DNA of 64,000 nucleotides from positions 62,001-126,000 of the forward strand of contig CAZULM010000003.1 in assembly GCA_964621185.1 (NCBI GenBank), written 5' to 3'. Position 1 is the stretch's first letter. Each line of letters opens with the position of its first letter. Made by a program: the position numbers and the translations under genes. Below are positions 34,338 to 43,531 of this stretch, piece after piece. Under the pieces are notes generated by a model. The model searched no databases, was not told the origin of the DNA, and was given only the letters and a program-made list of their open reading frames with translations. The stretch is from M3007 sp964621185. GTDB taxonomy: Bacteria > Bacteroidota > Bacteroidia > Chitinophagales > Saprospiraceae.

Positions 34338-35765
34338 ATGAAACAATCCACTATACAAAAACCGATCTCCGTTCGCGGCGTGGGCCTGCATACCGGAAAA
34401 GCTGTAACCCTAACCATCAAGCCCGCAGAGGCCAACCATGGATATCGTTTCCAACGGGTCGATTTGCCCGAGCAGCCTGTGATACCCGCTGACGTAAAAT
34501 TGGTCATCTCTACCAACCGCGGCACCACCATAAAAAGCGGGGAGGCGCAGGTCTCTACCATCGAGCATGTGCTTTCAGCGCTGACTGGGTTGCGCGTTGA
34601 CAACGTGCTTCTGGAAATAGACGGGCCGGAGATGCCCATCATGGACGGGACATCGATGCCGTTCGTTAAAGCCGTCCAGGAGGCCGGGATCACGGAATTG
34701 GATGCCGAGCGGGACTATTACGAGGTGACGGAACCCATTTCATATAAAGATGAAGTAACAGGGACGGAGCTTCTGGCATTGCCTTCCGACCATTTTGAAG
34801 CGACGGTGATGATCGACTTCAACTCCTCGGTTTTGGGCCAACAGTTTGCATCGCTTCAAAACATGGATGATTACGTGCAAGAAATTGCGCCTTGCCGCAC
34901 GTTTGTTTTTATCCACGAATTGGAAAAACTGTTAGACATGGGCTTGATAAAAGGTGGCGACATGGACAATGCCATAGTCATTGCAGACCGGCGGATGGAG
35001 CAGGAAGATTTAGACAACTTAGCGAAAAAAATGGGCAAGCCGGGCATCAAAGTAGATGCGGAGGGCGTGTTGAATACCGTGAAGCTTCACTTTCAAAACG
35101 AACCGGCCCGGCACAAACTGTTGGATGTGATCGGCGACCTGGCCCTGATTGGCAAGCCGATTCGCGGAAAGATTGTTGCCACCAAGCCAGGGCATACCGC
35201 CAACATTGAGTTTGCCAAGATATTGAAAAAATCGCTGCTTGAAAAACGGCGCTTGATGGGGGTGCCAAAATATGACCCGGACAAAGAGCCTGTCATGGAT
35301 GTGACCGCAGTGATGCAGCTATTGCCGCACCGTTACCCGTTTCTTTTGGTAGATAAAATAATCGAGATCAGCGACACCCATGTGGTCGGCGTGAAAAACG
35401 TCACCATGAACGAAAGTTTTTTTCAAGGCCATTTCCCATCCAATCCGGTATTTCCGGGTGTCTTGCAAATTGAAGCCTTGGCACAAACGGGAGGTATCTT
35501 GGCACTGAACAACGTTCCCGACAAAGGCAATTGGGACACCTATTTTCTAAAAATCGACAATACCAAGTTTAAGGCTAAAGTTGTGCCCGGAGACACGCTT
35601 ATTTTAAAAATGGAGCTGATCGACCCAATCCGTCGCGGCATCGTGCACATGCAAGGCACGGCTTACGTCGGGAACAAGATTGTTTCAGAAGGAGAGCTAA
35701 CGGCACAGGTAGTCCGCAGGGCAAAGGAAACGGCACCAGACCCTGGTGCAGCACCTCAACAGTAA
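34338..35765 (+). CDS. lpxC-fabZ: Bifunctional UDP-3-O-acyl-GlcNAc deacetylase / 3-hydroxyacyl-ACP dehydratase
   Basis: The 475-residue fusion is characteristic of Bacteroidota. The LpxC part (about 1-305) makes the committed step of lipid A synthesis; zinc ligands are seen in STIEHVLSALTG and in ARHKLLDVIGDLAL (His and Asp). The FabZ part (about 320-465) dehydrates 3-hydroxyacyl-ACP; the active-site His is in FFQGHFPSNPVFPGV and the Glu in LQIEALAQTGG. Joining them may balance the shared 3-hydroxyacyl pool between lipid A and fatty acids. It is followed by lpxA and an ABC ATPase on the same strand. The ATG at 34338 gives the standard N-terminus MKQSTIQKPISVRGVGLHTG. Confidence 0.95.
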   Translation: MKQSTIQKPISVRGVGLHTGKAVTLTIKPAEANHGYRFQRVDLPEQPVIPADVKLVISTNRGTTIKSGEAQVSTIEHVLSALTGLRVDNVLLEIDGPEMPIMDGTSMPFVKAVQEAGITELDAERDYYEVTEPISYKDEVTGTELLALPSDHFEATVMIDFNSSVLGQQFASLQNMDDYVQEIAPCRTFVFIHELEKLLDMGLIKGGDMDNAIVIADRRMEQEDLDNLAKKMGKPGIKVDAEGVLNTVKLHFQNEPARHKLLDVIGDLALIGKPIRGKIVATKPGHTANIEFAKILKKSLLEKRRLMGVPKYDPDKEPVMDVTAVMQLLPHRYPFLLVDKIIEISDTHVVGVKNVTMNESFFQGHFPSNPVFPGVLQIEALAQTGGILALNNVPDKGNWDTYFLKIDNTKFKAKVVPGDTLILKMELIDPIRRGIVHMQGTAYVGNKIVSEGELTAQVVRRAKETAPDPGAAPQQ

Positions 35766-35835
35766 TGTTCAATACCGCCGCTGCAATCTACTTAGCCCCC
35801 AACCTTCGCTTTTGCCGCGGCGCAACATCTCTGAA

Positions 35836-36633
35836 ATGAATTATTCAAACAGTTTGCGTGACATACACGCAAAGGCTCAAATAGGCAGCAACGTAAGCAT
35901 CGGCGCCTTCACGACCATCGAAGCGGATGTGGTGATTGGCGACAACTGCCATATCGGGTCCAATGTGCATATCTTTAACGGCGCGCGTATTGGGAACGAT
36001 TGCCGGATTTACCCTGGAGCCTCCATCAGCGCCACTCCTCAAACAAAAGATTTTCTGGACGAACCGGCGCTCTTGGAAATTGGCGCCGGCACAACCATTA
36101 GAGAATGTTGCACCTTGAACCGCGGGAACCTCAAGTTCGGGGGCAGCACGGTAATTGGCGAAAACTGTTTGTTGATGGCTTACGTGCATGTGGCCCATGA
36201 TTGTATTATCGGACACGACAGCATATTGGCGAACAATGTTACACTTGCCGGCCACATCCATGTTGGCGAATGGGCGACGCTGGGCGGGATGGTCGCCGTG
36301 CACCAGTTTGTGCGGATAGGGGAGCAGACCATGATCGGCGGCGGCTCCTTGGTGCGGAAAGACGTGCCGCCGTATGTTACCGCTGCGCGCGAGCCGCTTT
36401 CTTATGCGGGCATCAACACCATCGGTTTGAAGCGCCGCGGGTTCGCCCAAGATGAAATGCACCAGATAGAAGACATTTATCGGGTGCTATTCGTCAAAGG
36501 TTACAGCGTGAACAAAGCATTGAAAGTTATTGAAAAAGACTTGCCATCTTCACCGTACCGCGACAAAATCACCGCTTTTGTCCGGGAAGCAAAACGCGGC
36601 CTGATGAAAGGGTTTCGCACCGCCAGCGCATGA
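35836..36633 (+). CDS. lpxA: Acyl-ACP--UDP-N-acetylglucosamine O-acyltransferase
   Basis: The 265-residue protein has the left-handed parallel beta-helix of hexapeptide repeats (for example IGSNVSIGAFTTIEADVVIG and IGDNCHIGSNVHIFNGARIG), the catalytic His in MAYVHVAHDCIIGHDS and the C-terminal helical domain (IEDIYRVLFVKGYSVNKALK). LpxA transfers a 3-hydroxyacyl chain to UDP-GlcNAc, the first step of lipid A synthesis, just before LpxC acts. It follows lpxC-fabZ by 70 bases and overlaps the start of the ABC ATPase by four bases (ATGA). The frame is open upstream to 35746, but the ATG at 35836 gives the normal length. Confidence 0.95.
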   Translation: MNYSNSLRDIHAKAQIGSNVSIGAFTTIEADVVIGDNCHIGSNVHIFNGARIGNDCRIYPGASISATPQTKDFLDEPALLEIGAGTTIRECCTLNRGNLKFGGSTVIGENCLLMAYVHVAHDCIIGHDSILANNVTLAGHIHVGEWATLGGMVAVHQFVRIGEQTMIGGGSLVRKDVPPYVTAAREPLSYAGINTIGLKRRGFAQDEMHQIEDIYRVLFVKGYSVNKALKVIEKDLPSSPYRDKITAFVREAKRGLMKGFRTASA

Positions 36634-37250
36634 AGATCACGCTTCAAAACTTGGGCAAGCGCTATCGCTTGGAATGGGTGTTTCGCGGCATTGACTACTG
36701 CTTTGAACAAGGTGGGCGCTATGCCGTATTGGGCTCCAACGGTTCTGGGAAGTCAACTTTGATGAAGGTGCTTTCTGGCCATTTGAGCCCGTCAAAAGGC
36801 AGCATCGCGTTCGAGCACGAGGGCAAAAAAACTGTGGGAGAGCAGGTTTATAGGCAAGTCGGGTATGCCGCGCCCTACATAGATTTGATCGAAGAACTGA
36901 CACTGGAGGAGGCTATCGCTTTTCACTCCAAGTTAAAGCCCCTGTTGCCGGGCTTGAGCACCGCGAAGGTTTTGGGCATGCTTTCTCTTTCCCGCGCCAA
37001 GCGAAAAGAAATCCGGCACTTCTCTTCCGGCATGAAGCAGCGCTTGAAATTGGCCCTTGCAGTATGTTCCGACACGGCGTTGCTGCTGCTCGACGAGCCT
37101 TCGACCAACCTGGACCAACAAGGCATAGAATGGTACAAAGGCTTGGTGCAAGAATTTGCAACAGATCGCCTGACCATCATCGCTTCCAACGACCCGCACG
37201 ACGTGGCGTTTTGTACGAAGCATCTGAACGTGATGGACTATAAAAGCTAG
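36630..37250 (+). CDS. ABC transporter ATP-binding protein
   Basis: The 206-residue ATPase has Walker A GSNGSGKST (35-43), the signature FSSGMKQRLKLA (about 129) and Walker B LLLLDEPSTNLD (about 150). It has no membrane domain and no permease gene is nearby. Its start overlaps the lpxA stop, so it is translated with lpxA and may serve an envelope process, but no substrate can be named. The closest pattern is the single-domain CcmA-like group. The operon ends at the palindrome at 37257-37310. Confidence 0.88.
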   Translation: MKITLQNLGKRYRLEWVFRGIDYCFEQGGRYAVLGSNGSGKSTLMKVLSGHLSPSKGSIAFEHEGKKTVGEQVYRQVGYAAPYIDLIEELTLEEAIAFHSKLKPLLPGLSTAKVLGMLSLSRAKRKEIRHFSSGMKQRLKLALAVCSDTALLLLDEPSTNLDQQGIEWYKGLVQEFATDRLTIIASNDPHDVAFCTKHLNVMDYKS

Positions 37251-37256
37251 GCTTGA

Positions 37257-37310
37257 TTTTGTGAAACAGCCCCATTGTTCCACGTGGAACAATGGGGCTG
37301 TTTCACAAAA
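37257..37310. repeat. 54-bp perfect palindrome with a parS-like centre
   Basis: Each 27-base half is the exact reverse complement of the other with no spacer; T4 and A4 flank the GTGAAACAGCCCC arms. The central 16 bases TGTTCCACGTGGAACA (37276-37291) match the parS consensus GTTNCACGTGNAAC. The element lies between convergent genes and could also terminate both transcripts. Confidence 0.9.
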
Positions 37311-37329
37311 CGGGCGCTTGGACAGCGCA

Positions 37330-38952
37330 CTACAATTTCATTATCACAAATTCCACCCGCCTGTTCTTCGAGCGCATCTCGTCTGTAGAATTGTCGGTCA
37401 GGGGAAACTTAGGGCCATGCCCCAGCACAGAAATCCGAGCTTCTGCAATGCCTTTTTCCACCAAAAAAGACTTGATCGCCTTGGCGCGTTCTTCGGAAAG
37501 GGCGACCAAATCTTCGAGCTTCCCCACGTTGTCGGTGTGCCCATCTATGCGGATATGCATGCCGGGGTTCTTTGCCAGTGCCAAAAACAAGCGATCCAGC
37601 TCCTTGTACGATTCCTCCAAAATGATTGCAGTGGATTGTTTGAAATAGATAGGGTTCAACTGGATTTTTGAATTGACGCTCAAGGGTTCCACATATAAAT
37701 CGAGGTACTGCTCCCGAAAATAGTAGTAGTCGCGGCGGAACAAAACCTGCTCTACCTCGCCCGCAAAACCGGGTATATCGGCTACCAAATCCGTCTTTAC
37801 ACCTTTGGGTATCTTTAGCTTGAAGGTTCCGTCGGTGGCCACGATCTGGTTTTTTCCGCCCTTGCCCATATCATAGTTAACCAAGGCATACGGCATCAAC
37901 TCATTTGTTTTCCTGTTTAATACCCGACCGATCACCTCCATTTCGGTGGCCTGGGGCGGGGCAATTCGCACCCGAAATATGTCGCTGTTGCCATCCCGCT
38001 TTGAGGTAAAATACAAATACCCGGAAGTCATGTTGAAATACGGTTGGCTGTCGTCGGACTTGGAATTGATGGGCTCACGCACTTTTTCGGGCACCGACCA
38101 CTTCGTCCAGGTGCTGTCTAACCTTTGCGCGGTGAAGATGTCGTTGCCTCCAGTGCTTTCTTTCCTATTGGAAGAGAAGTAGAGGGTGGTATTGTCCTCG
38201 GAAAGAAAAGGGGTTGTCTCCCGGCCGCTGGAGTTTATCGTGTTGCCCATGTGTTTGGGCGCGCTCCATTTGTGCTCGTCTTCCTTGAAACAGACGTACA
38301 AATCCATGTCGCGCGAATCGAACCGCGCAGCAGAAAGGATGAGCACCTCCCCATCGAAGCTCATCGTTAAGCTTACATCAGAGGTGATGGTGTAATAATC
38401 CTCTATTTCGATTGGGGTGGGGAAGCTCCATCCTGTGCTGTCACTGGTGCGGTTTACTTTGGAAAACCCCCGATCCATATTCCCATTTGGCAGGAATTGA
38501 TTGATTACATAAAAAGCATTGGGGTCGGGCGTGATGGTGACCAAACTGTTGGGCAGGGCATTGTTCAAGGGATATCCCGGGTGGGTTAAATTTGTAAAAC
38601 CGATAGAATCTCCGGTAGCAATCCATATCTCCTGGTTGAATGCGGATGCCGTCGGGTTGTAGATTTTAGTGTTTGCAATTTGAGAATACACATTGCCCAG
38701 CAGCTCCAAATACTTTTCAAGCGTGAGCTTCTCTGCCATGTCAACGCTGTCGATAAGGAGCGTCCGGTCAAAATCGGGGTGCCCAACCCGGGTAAAATAC
38801 AAGGTGCGCCCGTCGCGACTGGGCACTGGTGTTATTTCGGAGTATGGAGAATTGATAAACTCCGGCAGCTTTTGAAGCACAAAATATTCTTGCGCCGTGC
38901 CGGGTTGGCAATAGAGGGCAAGTAGGCAAAGGATGAAAAAAAACTTGTTCAT
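37330..38952 (-). CDS. PD40-repeat protein with C-terminal OmpA domain
   Basis: The 540-residue protein starts at the ATG at 38952 with a signal peptide (MNKFFFILCLLALYCQPGTA). A beta-propeller of WD40-like PD40 repeats follows (SRDGRTLYFTRVGHPDFD, SEDNTTLYFSSNRKESTGGN, YFTSKRDGNSDIFRV), then a short carboxypeptidase-regulatory-like sandwich (VIGRVLNRKTNELMPYALV) and an OmpA domain (RIDGHTDNVG, SKNRRVEFVIMKL). The architecture is common in Bacteroidota envelope proteins, including the T9SS-associated PorE; identity with PorE is not claimed. It converges with the lpx operon across the 54-bp palindrome. A long upstream extension to 39258 overlaps the beta-mannosidase gene and is rejected. Confidence 0.88.
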   Translation of the reverse strand: MNKFFFILCLLALYCQPGTAQEYFVLQKLPEFINSPYSEITPVPSRDGRTLYFTRVGHPDFDRTLLIDSVDMAEKLTLEKYLELLGNVYSQIANTKIYNPTASAFNQEIWIATGDSIGFTNLTHPGYPLNNALPNSLVTITPDPNAFYVINQFLPNGNMDRGFSKVNRTSDSTGWSFPTPIEIEDYYTITSDVSLTMSFDGEVLILSAARFDSRDMDLYVCFKEDEHKWSAPKHMGNTINSSGRETTPFLSEDNTTLYFSSNRKESTGGNDIFTAQRLDSTWTKWSVPEKVREPINSKSDDSQPYFNMTSGYLYFTSKRDGNSDIFRVRIAPPQATEMEVIGRVLNRKTNELMPYALVNYDMGKGGKNQIVATDGTFKLKIPKGVKTDLVADIPGFAGEVEQVLFRRDYYYFREQYLDLYVEPLSVNSKIQLNPIYFKQSTAIILEESYKELDRLFLALAKNPGMHIRIDGHTDNVGKLEDLVALSEERAKAIKSFLVEKGIAEARISVLGHGPKFPLTDNSTDEMRSKNRRVEFVIMKL

Positions 38953-39018
38953 AGGTGCAAAAATAAAGATATGGTATTGTAATTCTATCAACGGTATGGA
39001 GATGGGGAGGCTGTGCTT

Positions 39019-39026
39019 TACCTTTG
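39019..39026 (+). promoter_or_regulatory. -7 box (TACCTTTG) for the beta-mannosidase gene
   Basis: TAnnTTTG match only 4 nt before the ATG at 39031; a leaderless transcript is implied. Confidence 0.4.
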
Positions 39027-39030
39027 CCGC

Positions 39031-41550
39031 ATGAAATATCTCATCTTTTCTATCGCTGCAATACTCCTGCCTATGGCAACTCAAGCCCAATACCAAACCT
39101 CCATCAGACAGCTCCTTCACAGTAGCAACTGGGAATTCCGGCAAGCCAATACAGCAGATTGGAAGCCGACCAAAGTCCCGGCAAGCGTGCATACCGCCCT
39201 CCTTCAAAACGCCATGATCGAAGATCCATTTTACCGAGACAACGAAGAAAAGCTGCAATGGATCGAAAAAGAAGACTGGGAGTTCCGAACCTTATTCGAT
39301 GTTGACCCAACCACCTTTGCAAAAAAACACATCGAACTGGTTTTCAAAAGCATCGACACCTACGCCAAGGTTTTTTTGAACGACAGCTTGATACTAGAAA
39401 CAGACAACATGTTCAGGAGCTGGAACGTGGATGTAAAAAACCTTTTGAAGCCCAGCGGCAACAAACTGCATTTCTACTTTGAAAGCCCATTGAAAAAAAC
39501 CGATGCCGCCTGGAAAGCGCTGGGTTACGAGCTGCCCGGTGGGCAACGCACCATGACCCGCAAAGCCCAGTTCCATTATGGCTGGGACTGGGGGCCAAGG
39601 TTTGTTGGCTGCGGCATTTTAAAAACACCGGAATTTCTCGCATGGGACGACCTGCTGATCGAGACCATATTTGTAAAGGCGAATAGCATCACCCCAGAAT
39701 TGGCCAAAATGGTCGCACATATAAAGTACCGAAGCGATTTTAAAGACGGGGTAACTCTGGTCGCCAAAGTCGGAAAACAAAAAACCATCGAAGACCGTAC
39801 CTTCTGGGAAGGGGTGCATGAAGACTCCATCAGTTTTGAAATACAGAACCCCAAGCTGTGGTGGTGCGCCGGCATGGGCGACCCGCACCTGTACGACTTC
39901 TCTTTCGAGATAAAACGCGGCTATGCACTGGTCGAAAAAACGGAGGTGCGCATGGGCATCCGAACCATTGAACTGGTCACGGAAAAGGACACGAAAGGGG
40001 AAACCTTTTATTTCAGGCTCAACGGGAAACCCGTCTTTGCCAAAGGCGCCAACTACATCCCGATGGATATTTTCCAAGACCGGGTGAACCCCATGCAGTA
40101 CAAAAAATTGCTCGACGACGTTGTGGCATCCAATATGAACATGCTGCGTGTCTGGGGTGGCGGTATCTACGAAGACGAGACATTCTACCAGCTTTGCGAT
40201 GCCCGCGGTATCCTGGTCTGGCAGGATTTTATGTACGCCTGTGCGATGTACCCCGGCAATGGTGCATTTCTCACTACCGCAGCCAAGGAAGCCCTCTACC
40301 AAATAAACCGCCTGCGGCAACATCCTTGCATCGCACTTTGGTGCGGCAACAACGAGAACAACGAAGCTTGGAACAACTGGGGCTGGCAAATGCAGTTCAA
40401 CGAAGCACAACGCAAACAACTTTGGCGGGAATACCAAATCCTTTTCAACGACCTGCTGCCCATTTACGTTGAGCGCAACGCCGGTGGCGTACCTTATTGG
40501 GAGAGCTCTCCAAGGTACGGCCGCGCCAATCCAAAGTCCCACACCGAAGGCGATTCACACTACTGGGGCGTTTGGCACGACGAAGAACCTTTTGCTGCAT
40601 TCGATAAAAAAGTACCGCGCTTTATGAGCGAATTCGGGTTTCAAAGCTTCCCAGAATGGCGCACCATCCAATCGTTCACCTTGCCGGAAGACCAGAAACT
40701 CGATAGCAAAGTGATGCTGCTGCACCAAAAACACCCTCGGGGAAACGCGCTTATCGCCGAGTATATGAAGCGCGACTACCGCACCCCAAAAAGTTTTGAG
40801 AATTTTGTTTACGTCAGCCAACTCCTCCAAGCCGAAGGCATACGCACCGGTATTGAGGCCCATCGCCGAAATAAACCTTATTGCATGGGCTCTTTGTACT
40901 GGCAGCTCAACGACTTGTGGCCGGTCGCCTCCTGGTCGAGCATCGATTGCTTCGGGCGCTGGAAAGCGCTGCAATATTATGCCCGCGAAGCCTTCAGCCC
41001 TGTGGCCGCATTACCCATACTGGAAGACGGCATTTTAAAAATATACGGCGTGAACGATTTGGTGGAGGAGCAAAACGTAACACTTCAGGTGCGCGGCCTA
41101 AGCTTCGACGGAAAGGTGCTGAGCGATGTCACCCAAATCGACACCCGCATCAGCCCGGATTCAAGCCGCATGATATGGCAAGCCACCACCAAAACAGTGC
41201 TCGACAAGCACAAGCCGGAGAGCAGCGTTGTCGAGATTATCCTTAAAGCAGCTGATGGGAAATTGCTGTACCGCCGCTTGTATTATCTCGTATCGCCCAA
41301 AGACCTTTCCATGCCGCGCGCCAATATTTCAATGGAGGTGGTACAAGTAAATGAAGGCTACCAGCTCACGCTGTCTTCCAACCGCTTGGCAAAAAACGTG
41401 TTCATCGGAACAGATATCAATGGCTATTTCAGCGACAACTATTTCGACCTGTTGCCCGACGAAAAGAAGGTGGTGCTGTTTAAAACCGAGCGGATATTGG
41501 ATGATATGAAATCCGCGTTCACGACGAGGAGCCTGGAGGAGGCGAATTAG
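39031..41550 (+). CDS. Exported GH2 beta-mannosidase
   Basis: The 839-residue enzyme removes beta-linked mannose from the ends of mannan or glycan chains. It has a signal peptide (MKYLIFSIAAILLPMATQAQ), a sugar-binding beta-sandwich (HSSNWEFRQANTADWKPTKV), the HYGWDWGPRF motif typical of beta-mannosidases, and the catalytic barrel with the acid/base Glu442 in WCGNNENNEA and the nucleophile Glu534 in FMSEFGFQSFP. No SusC/SusD or other polysaccharide-utilisation genes are near, so it acts as an isolated exo-enzyme, probably in the periplasm; no T9SS domain is present. Confidence 0.93.
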   Translation: MKYLIFSIAAILLPMATQAQYQTSIRQLLHSSNWEFRQANTADWKPTKVPASVHTALLQNAMIEDPFYRDNEEKLQWIEKEDWEFRTLFDVDPTTFAKKHIELVFKSIDTYAKVFLNDSLILETDNMFRSWNVDVKNLLKPSGNKLHFYFESPLKKTDAAWKALGYELPGGQRTMTRKAQFHYGWDWGPRFVGCGILKTPEFLAWDDLLIETIFVKANSITPELAKMVAHIKYRSDFKDGVTLVAKVGKQKTIEDRTFWEGVHEDSISFEIQNPKLWWCAGMGDPHLYDFSFEIKRGYALVEKTEVRMGIRTIELVTEKDTKGETFYFRLNGKPVFAKGANYIPMDIFQDRVNPMQYKKLLDDVVASNMNMLRVWGGGIYEDETFYQLCDARGILVWQDFMYACAMYPGNGAFLTTAAKEALYQINRLRQHPCIALWCGNNENNEAWNNWGWQMQFNEAQRKQLWREYQILFNDLLPIYVERNAGGVPYWESSPRYGRANPKSHTEGDSHYWGVWHDEEPFAAFDKKVPRFMSEFGFQSFPEWRTIQSFTLPEDQKLDSKVMLLHQKHPRGNALIAEYMKRDYRTPKSFENFVYVSQLLQAEGIRTGIEAHRRNKPYCMGSLYWQLNDLWPVASWSSIDCFGRWKALQYYAREAFSPVAALPILEDGILKIYGVNDLVEEQNVTLQVRGLSFDGKVLSDVTQIDTRISPDSSRMIWQATTKTVLDKHKPESSVVEIILKAADGKLLYRRLYYLVSPKDLSMPRANISMEVVQVNEGYQLTLSSNRLAKNVFIGTDINGYFSDNYFDLLPDEKKVVLFKTERILDDMKSAFTTRSLEEAN

Positions 41551-41595
41551 ATCGAGCATGAGGATCATAGATCCGAACATAATCGTGAGGTACAA

Positions 41596-41812
41596 CATGG
41601 GTCATCCCGAATTTTCGAAAGTATAAAAAGTTATGGGAAAGTCAAGTATTTGTTTATACTTATTGGTCAGACCGCGAAAAGCGGTCAGACCAAGGGTCAT
41701 CGTCTGACCGCTTTTCGCGGTCTGACGAATAGGTATTGACAATTTTTACCCTAAAAGGGCTACTACGGCCTTCTTTATTTGAAATGCTTAGCAAAATTCG
41801 GGATGACTCATG
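41596..41812. mobile_element. MITE-like composite: 20-bp terminal inverted repeats around a 25-bp palindrome
   Basis: CATGGGTCATCCCGAATTTT (41596-41615) is inverted at 41793-41812 with one mismatch. Inside, 41666-41690 (GTCAGACCGCGAAAAGCGGT plus CAGAC) is the exact reverse complement of 41702-41726. There is no coding sequence. It occupies most of the 393-base space between the convergent beta-mannosidase and CotH genes. No clear target-site duplication was seen. Confidence 0.7.
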
Positions 41813-41943
41813 TTTCGCCCTGCTTAACCAACGAAAGTTTTGACCAAAATACCTGCAATAATGGTGTAAACACCTATTCCACAACCCCCCACCCAGCCAA
41901 AACTAAAAATGTTCAGAAACAAAACCCTATAAATTATTGAAAA

Positions 41944-43458
41944 TCAATCAATTAAAACAAGTTTGCTGATATAATAGCTCTTGTCGGTAGATACCAAGAG
42001 GCAATAAACACCCGGGGGCAAATCTCCGGCATAAAATGACACAGAAGGTTGATTTTCAACACGTTGCATAAAAATCAACCTGCCAGAAACATCCAGCAGC
42101 CGAAGCTCCTGAACCAGCGCCCCATCCACCTCAAGCGTGAAATGCCCGCTTGAGGGATTAGGATAAATATGCAGGGCCTCCGCTTCGGGTATTTCCGGGA
42201 TTTCCGTTGCGGTGCAGACATTCGCCAATTGTTGCAACAGGGAATTGCGCCGGGCGGTGATAAATGGTTTTAGCCCAGCGATGCCGTTGGTACCGGGAGC
42301 ATTCGGAACCGTGATGTCTTGTGACAAATTTTGTTCAAAATTGTTGTTGCTGAAAAATTTCATCGAATCGGCATACACATGCGGTCGGATGAGGTTGGCC
42401 AACTGGTCAATCCGCCCATCCATTTTCTGGTTGCTGAAATCGGCCAGCAGGGCGCAGAGCCGCTTGGCGTATTGTTGCCGCATGTTTTGGTCGGCCCAAA
42501 CGCGGTTCATCATCGGGCGCTGGTTGGGCGGCTGGGGAATGAAGGAATATGGCAGGGTTTTTATGTTGGCCAGGGTGATGCCCATCTGGAAGTTGCCGAA
42601 TGCCTCGTTCGCGTCCCAGGTGATCCATTCAAACTTGTCGGTTTCGGTATTGTGGTAAATAAAATAGTTGTGGCCGCTGCCGATATAGCTGTCGAGGTTG
42701 ACGAACAGGCTGTGCGCCGCCCAATAGGAAAACCAACTTTCCATATTCATGTAGCGACTCAGGCTGTCGCGCAGTTGGGCGGCCGGGGTGTTGTTCAGCA
42801 CATCAGTAAAATGAATGAGGTCGGACCAGTCGTTTTCCGTTTCGTTGGTTTTCAGCTCGTAGTCGGTCGCGTACATGGCCTGTTGGGTCCCCTTGTAGTT
42901 CAGCGTTCCACGTGGGTCGCCTTTGAAGAGGTTGCCGCCTTTGTTGCCGAAGCGGGTTTTCAGGAAGGTCTTGTTCACATCCTCCACCACGGAATACAGG
43001 CCCCAATATTTATTGTTGATGTACAAGCGGGCAAACGTAGCCCGTGGCGCCGCGATGCCGTGCGCGACCAAAAAATCGAGCATCAGTTTTTCACGCAGGA
43101 AAGTGGGGTCTTTGAAGGCGTTGTTCAGCACCAGCTTTTTCATTCCGTCCACTTCAAGTTTGCCGCCGTATTCGGCTACGTCGAGGCGGAACGGTTTTTT
43201 GTTGTTGGGGTTGTTGTAGGAAGAATTGCCCTTAAATTTCACGCCCGAAACCGGGTACGCAACACCGTCCACTGTGACATCGCAGCGCATGTAGGCATCC
43301 AGGATGTAATTTGCCTTGAGGCTGTCCCAATAGCCGGTTTGGGAAAAATTGAATCGGATGTCGTGGACGATGCCTTCTGCAAAAAAGTTGTCGCCAGGGG
43401 ATTGGGCAAAAAGCAGGGTCGAAGGAAAAAGGAATACAAAGAGGAGCTGTTGTTTCAT
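41944..43458 (-). CDS. CotH-kinase-family protein with T9SS sorting domain
   Basis: The 504-residue secreted protein has a signal peptide (MKQQLLFVFLFPSTLLFAQS), a CotH-like domain (about 70-390; VKFKGNSSYNNPNNKKPFRL, MKKLVLNNAFKDPTFLREKL, WGLYSVVEDVNKTFLKTRFG, FEWITWDANEAFG) and a T9SS type A C-terminal domain (LHIYPNPSSGHFTLEV, ending SYYISKLVLID). CotH proteins are protein kinases in Bacillus spore coats; in Bacteroidota they occur as exported proteins of unclear function, possibly modifying surface proteins. It stands alone, preceded by dispersed repeat copy D. Confidence 0.88.
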   Translation of the reverse strand: MKQQLLFVFLFPSTLLFAQSPGDNFFAEGIVHDIRFNFSQTGYWDSLKANYILDAYMRCDVTVDGVAYPVSGVKFKGNSSYNNPNNKKPFRLDVAEYGGKLEVDGMKKLVLNNAFKDPTFLREKLMLDFLVAHGIAAPRATFARLYINNKYWGLYSVVEDVNKTFLKTRFGNKGGNLFKGDPRGTLNYKGTQQAMYATDYELKTNETENDWSDLIHFTDVLNNTPAAQLRDSLSRYMNMESWFSYWAAHSLFVNLDSYIGSGHNYFIYHNTETDKFEWITWDANEAFGNFQMGITLANIKTLPYSFIPQPPNQRPMMNRVWADQNMRQQYAKRLCALLADFSNQKMDGRIDQLANLIRPHVYADSMKFFSNNNFEQNLSQDITVPNAPGTNGIAGLKPFITARRNSLLQQLANVCTATEIPEIPEAEALHIYPNPSSGHFTLEVDGALVQELRLLDVSGRLIFMQRVENQPSVSFYAGDLPPGVYCLLVSTDKSYYISKLVLID

Positions 43459-43531
43459 AAAAAAGAAGGCAGGTGAGCGCTTTTGTTGGACAGGATACCC
43501 GGAGCGGGGTTTAATTATCGTGCCGGCAAAG

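Noticed and set aside
36933..37292. Minus-strand frame starting MFHVEQ across the palindrome
   Set aside because: The start codons come from translating the parS-like sequence; the rest is antisense to the ABC ATPase gene.
38958..38965. TATTTTTG box before the PD40-OmpA gene
   Set aside because: Only 5 nt from the start in an A-rich stretch; too weak to list as a promoter.
42903..42918. Second parS-like site (GTTCCACGTGGGTC)
   Set aside because: Only one half fits the consensus and it is inside the CotH coding sequence.
42331..43476. Plus-strand frame opposite the CotH gene
   Set aside because: Antisense shadow of a gene with signal peptide, CotH motifs and T9SS domain.
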